From Lachnospiraceae bacterium (GTDB lineage Bacteria > Bacillota > Clostridia > Lachnospirales > Lachnospiraceae), in contig CAJTDD010000010.1 of the NCBI GenBank assembly GCA_910574885.1, forward strand, positions 62,001-126,000: a DNA stretch of 64,000 nt, read 5' to 3'. The position numbers were made by a program, and so were the translations under genes. The notes below the pieces were generated by a model, which worked only from the letters and a program-made list of their open reading frames with translations, was not told the origin of the DNA and searched no databases. Every line of letters starts with the position of its first letter. Positions within the stretch are counted from its first letter, which is position 1. Shown in pieces: positions 63,326 to 64,000 of this stretch.

Positions 63326-63362
63326 TTAGTTTAATCATTAAACAGTTTATTGATTAAACTAA
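63326..63362. promoter_or_regulatory. Palindromic operator of the patB-like operon
   Basis: Perfect 12-bp inverted repeat TTAGTTTAATCA / TGATTAAACTAA with a 13-base centre that itself contains AAACNGTTT-type symmetry. It directly abuts the -10 box on the downstream side, as expected for a repressor site. The MarR protein of the same operon is the obvious candidate ligand. Confidence 0.75.
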
Positions 63363-63389
63363 TAATATCACTTTTCACAAATTTGTCAA
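63362..63389 (-). promoter_or_regulatory. Promoter of the patB-like operon
   Basis: Minus strand -35 TTGACA (63389-63384), 16-base spacer, -10 TATTAT (63367-63362). Good match to the housekeeping consensus. Confidence 0.75.
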
Positions 63390-63530
63390 CCATTTAACAC
63401 AAATAATATATTATTTGTACAATTATAATTTTCTTTATTCTTCATATTTGCATTTTGGGGTACACTGTGCTTAAAATGATATTGAAGAATATTCCTATAC
63501 AGATACCCGCCAAAGGAGAACCCTTTTATT

Positions 63531-64000
63531 ATGAATGATATTTTCCATGTATTTCAGAATCAAAATTTTATAGACTTGTGCATGTATCAGTTCGGGTATG
63601 CTCAAAATGACCCGCTCTCCTCTTTTGGACCGCATATCCGTTCTCATTATCTCTTCCATTATGTAATCTCTGGGTGCAGGGAAACTGCAGGCGACAGATG
63701 CCAAGGGCTGTGACCATACTTATTATATTCGGAGCGGGCAAGGATTTCTCATTGTGCCGGAACAGATCACGACTTACACTGCCGATGAACAACACCCTTG
63801 GGAGTATACTTGGATCGAATTCGACGGCATGCACGCAAAAGAGGCCATGATGGTGGCCGGACTTACTGTCAACAATCCGGTCTATCGCACAGAGGATAAG
63901 GTGCTTTCCGGTAAATTAAAAGAAACGATGCTTTATATCGTACATCATGAAAAAGAAACGCAATTCCACCTCATGTCCCATCTGTATATGTTTCTGGACT
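63531..64000 (+). pseudogene. AraC family regulator, frameshifted and cut by the right edge
   Basis: The frame from ATG 63531 reads MNDIFHVFQNQNFIDLCMYQ...SHYLFHYVISGC and then stops at 63711. The continuation GKLQATDAKGCDHTYYIRSG, QGFLIVPEQITTYTADEQ and PWEYTWIEFDGMHA runs in another frame to the window end. Removing one base at about 63678 joins them into the standard cupin-like N-terminus of AraC regulators (HYVISG-GKLQ). The DNA-binding domain would lie beyond the window. Either a real inactivating mutation or a sequence error. It is divergent from the PatB-like gene. Confidence 0.75.

Overview
The window looks like a chromosome segment of a motile, Gram-positive anaerobe of the Clostridia, most likely Lachnospiraceae. 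The evidence is the Bacillus/Clostridium flagellar order flgM-flgN-flgK-flgL-yviE-fliW-csrA, strong AGGAGG ribosome sites, frequent TTG starts, a stand-alone FlhB C-terminal protein beside a YlqG/FliK-like protein, and moderate GC. No rRNA, tRNA, phage, IS element or CRISPR array was seen.

Region 1 (1-23.4 kb, all minus strand) is a long cell-surface glycan cluster, read from 23.4 kb down to 1. It begins with a TagD-like cytidylyltransferase fused to a Gfo/Idh/MocA oxidoreductase. Next come a CDP-glycerol glycerophosphotransferase-like protein with a repeat-rich C-terminal half, a LicD family protein, a radical SAM protein and an FkbM methyltransferase. The rest is about ten glycosyltransferases, a CapE-type UDP-GlcNAc 4,6-dehydratase, a DUF4422 protein and a methyltransferase cut by the left edge. 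Many of these proteins carry the same small Rossmann-like module at one end.

Region 2 (23.5-37.4 kb) surrounds this with a sulfate-activation operon (cysD, a cysN-cysC fusion, and an SsuABC/TauABC-type ABC transporter). It also holds a PAPS-type sulfotransferase, a DegT-family sugar aminotransferase, two paralogous secreted proteins, a second glycerophosphotransferase-like protein and a metallophosphoesterase-glycerophosphodiesterase fusion. Three minus-strand transcription units here share an identical 18-bp upstream motif. Together these suggest a phosphoglycerol-containing, possibly sulfated, surface glycan.

Region 3 (37.6-50.6 kb) is motility and chemotaxis: a FlhB C-terminal homologue and FliK-like partner, divergent cheA-cheW-cheR-cheB, then flgM, flgN, flgK, flgL, yviE-like, fliW and csrA, then a DUF6033 gene. 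Region 4 (50.9-56.1 kb) has topB, a DUF1847 protein, a DUF3810 membrane protein and an unknown gene.

Region 5 (56.3-64 kb) has a sugar ABC transporter whose binding protein has lost an internal segment. It also has an operon of PatB-like C-S lyase, MarR regulator, DUF5058 transporter pair and M19 dipeptidase behind a clear promoter and operator. A frameshifted AraC-family gene is cut by the right edge.

About eight copies of a palindromic intergenic repeat of about 62-66 bp are scattered between 1.2 and 53 kb, including two in tandem directly before topB.
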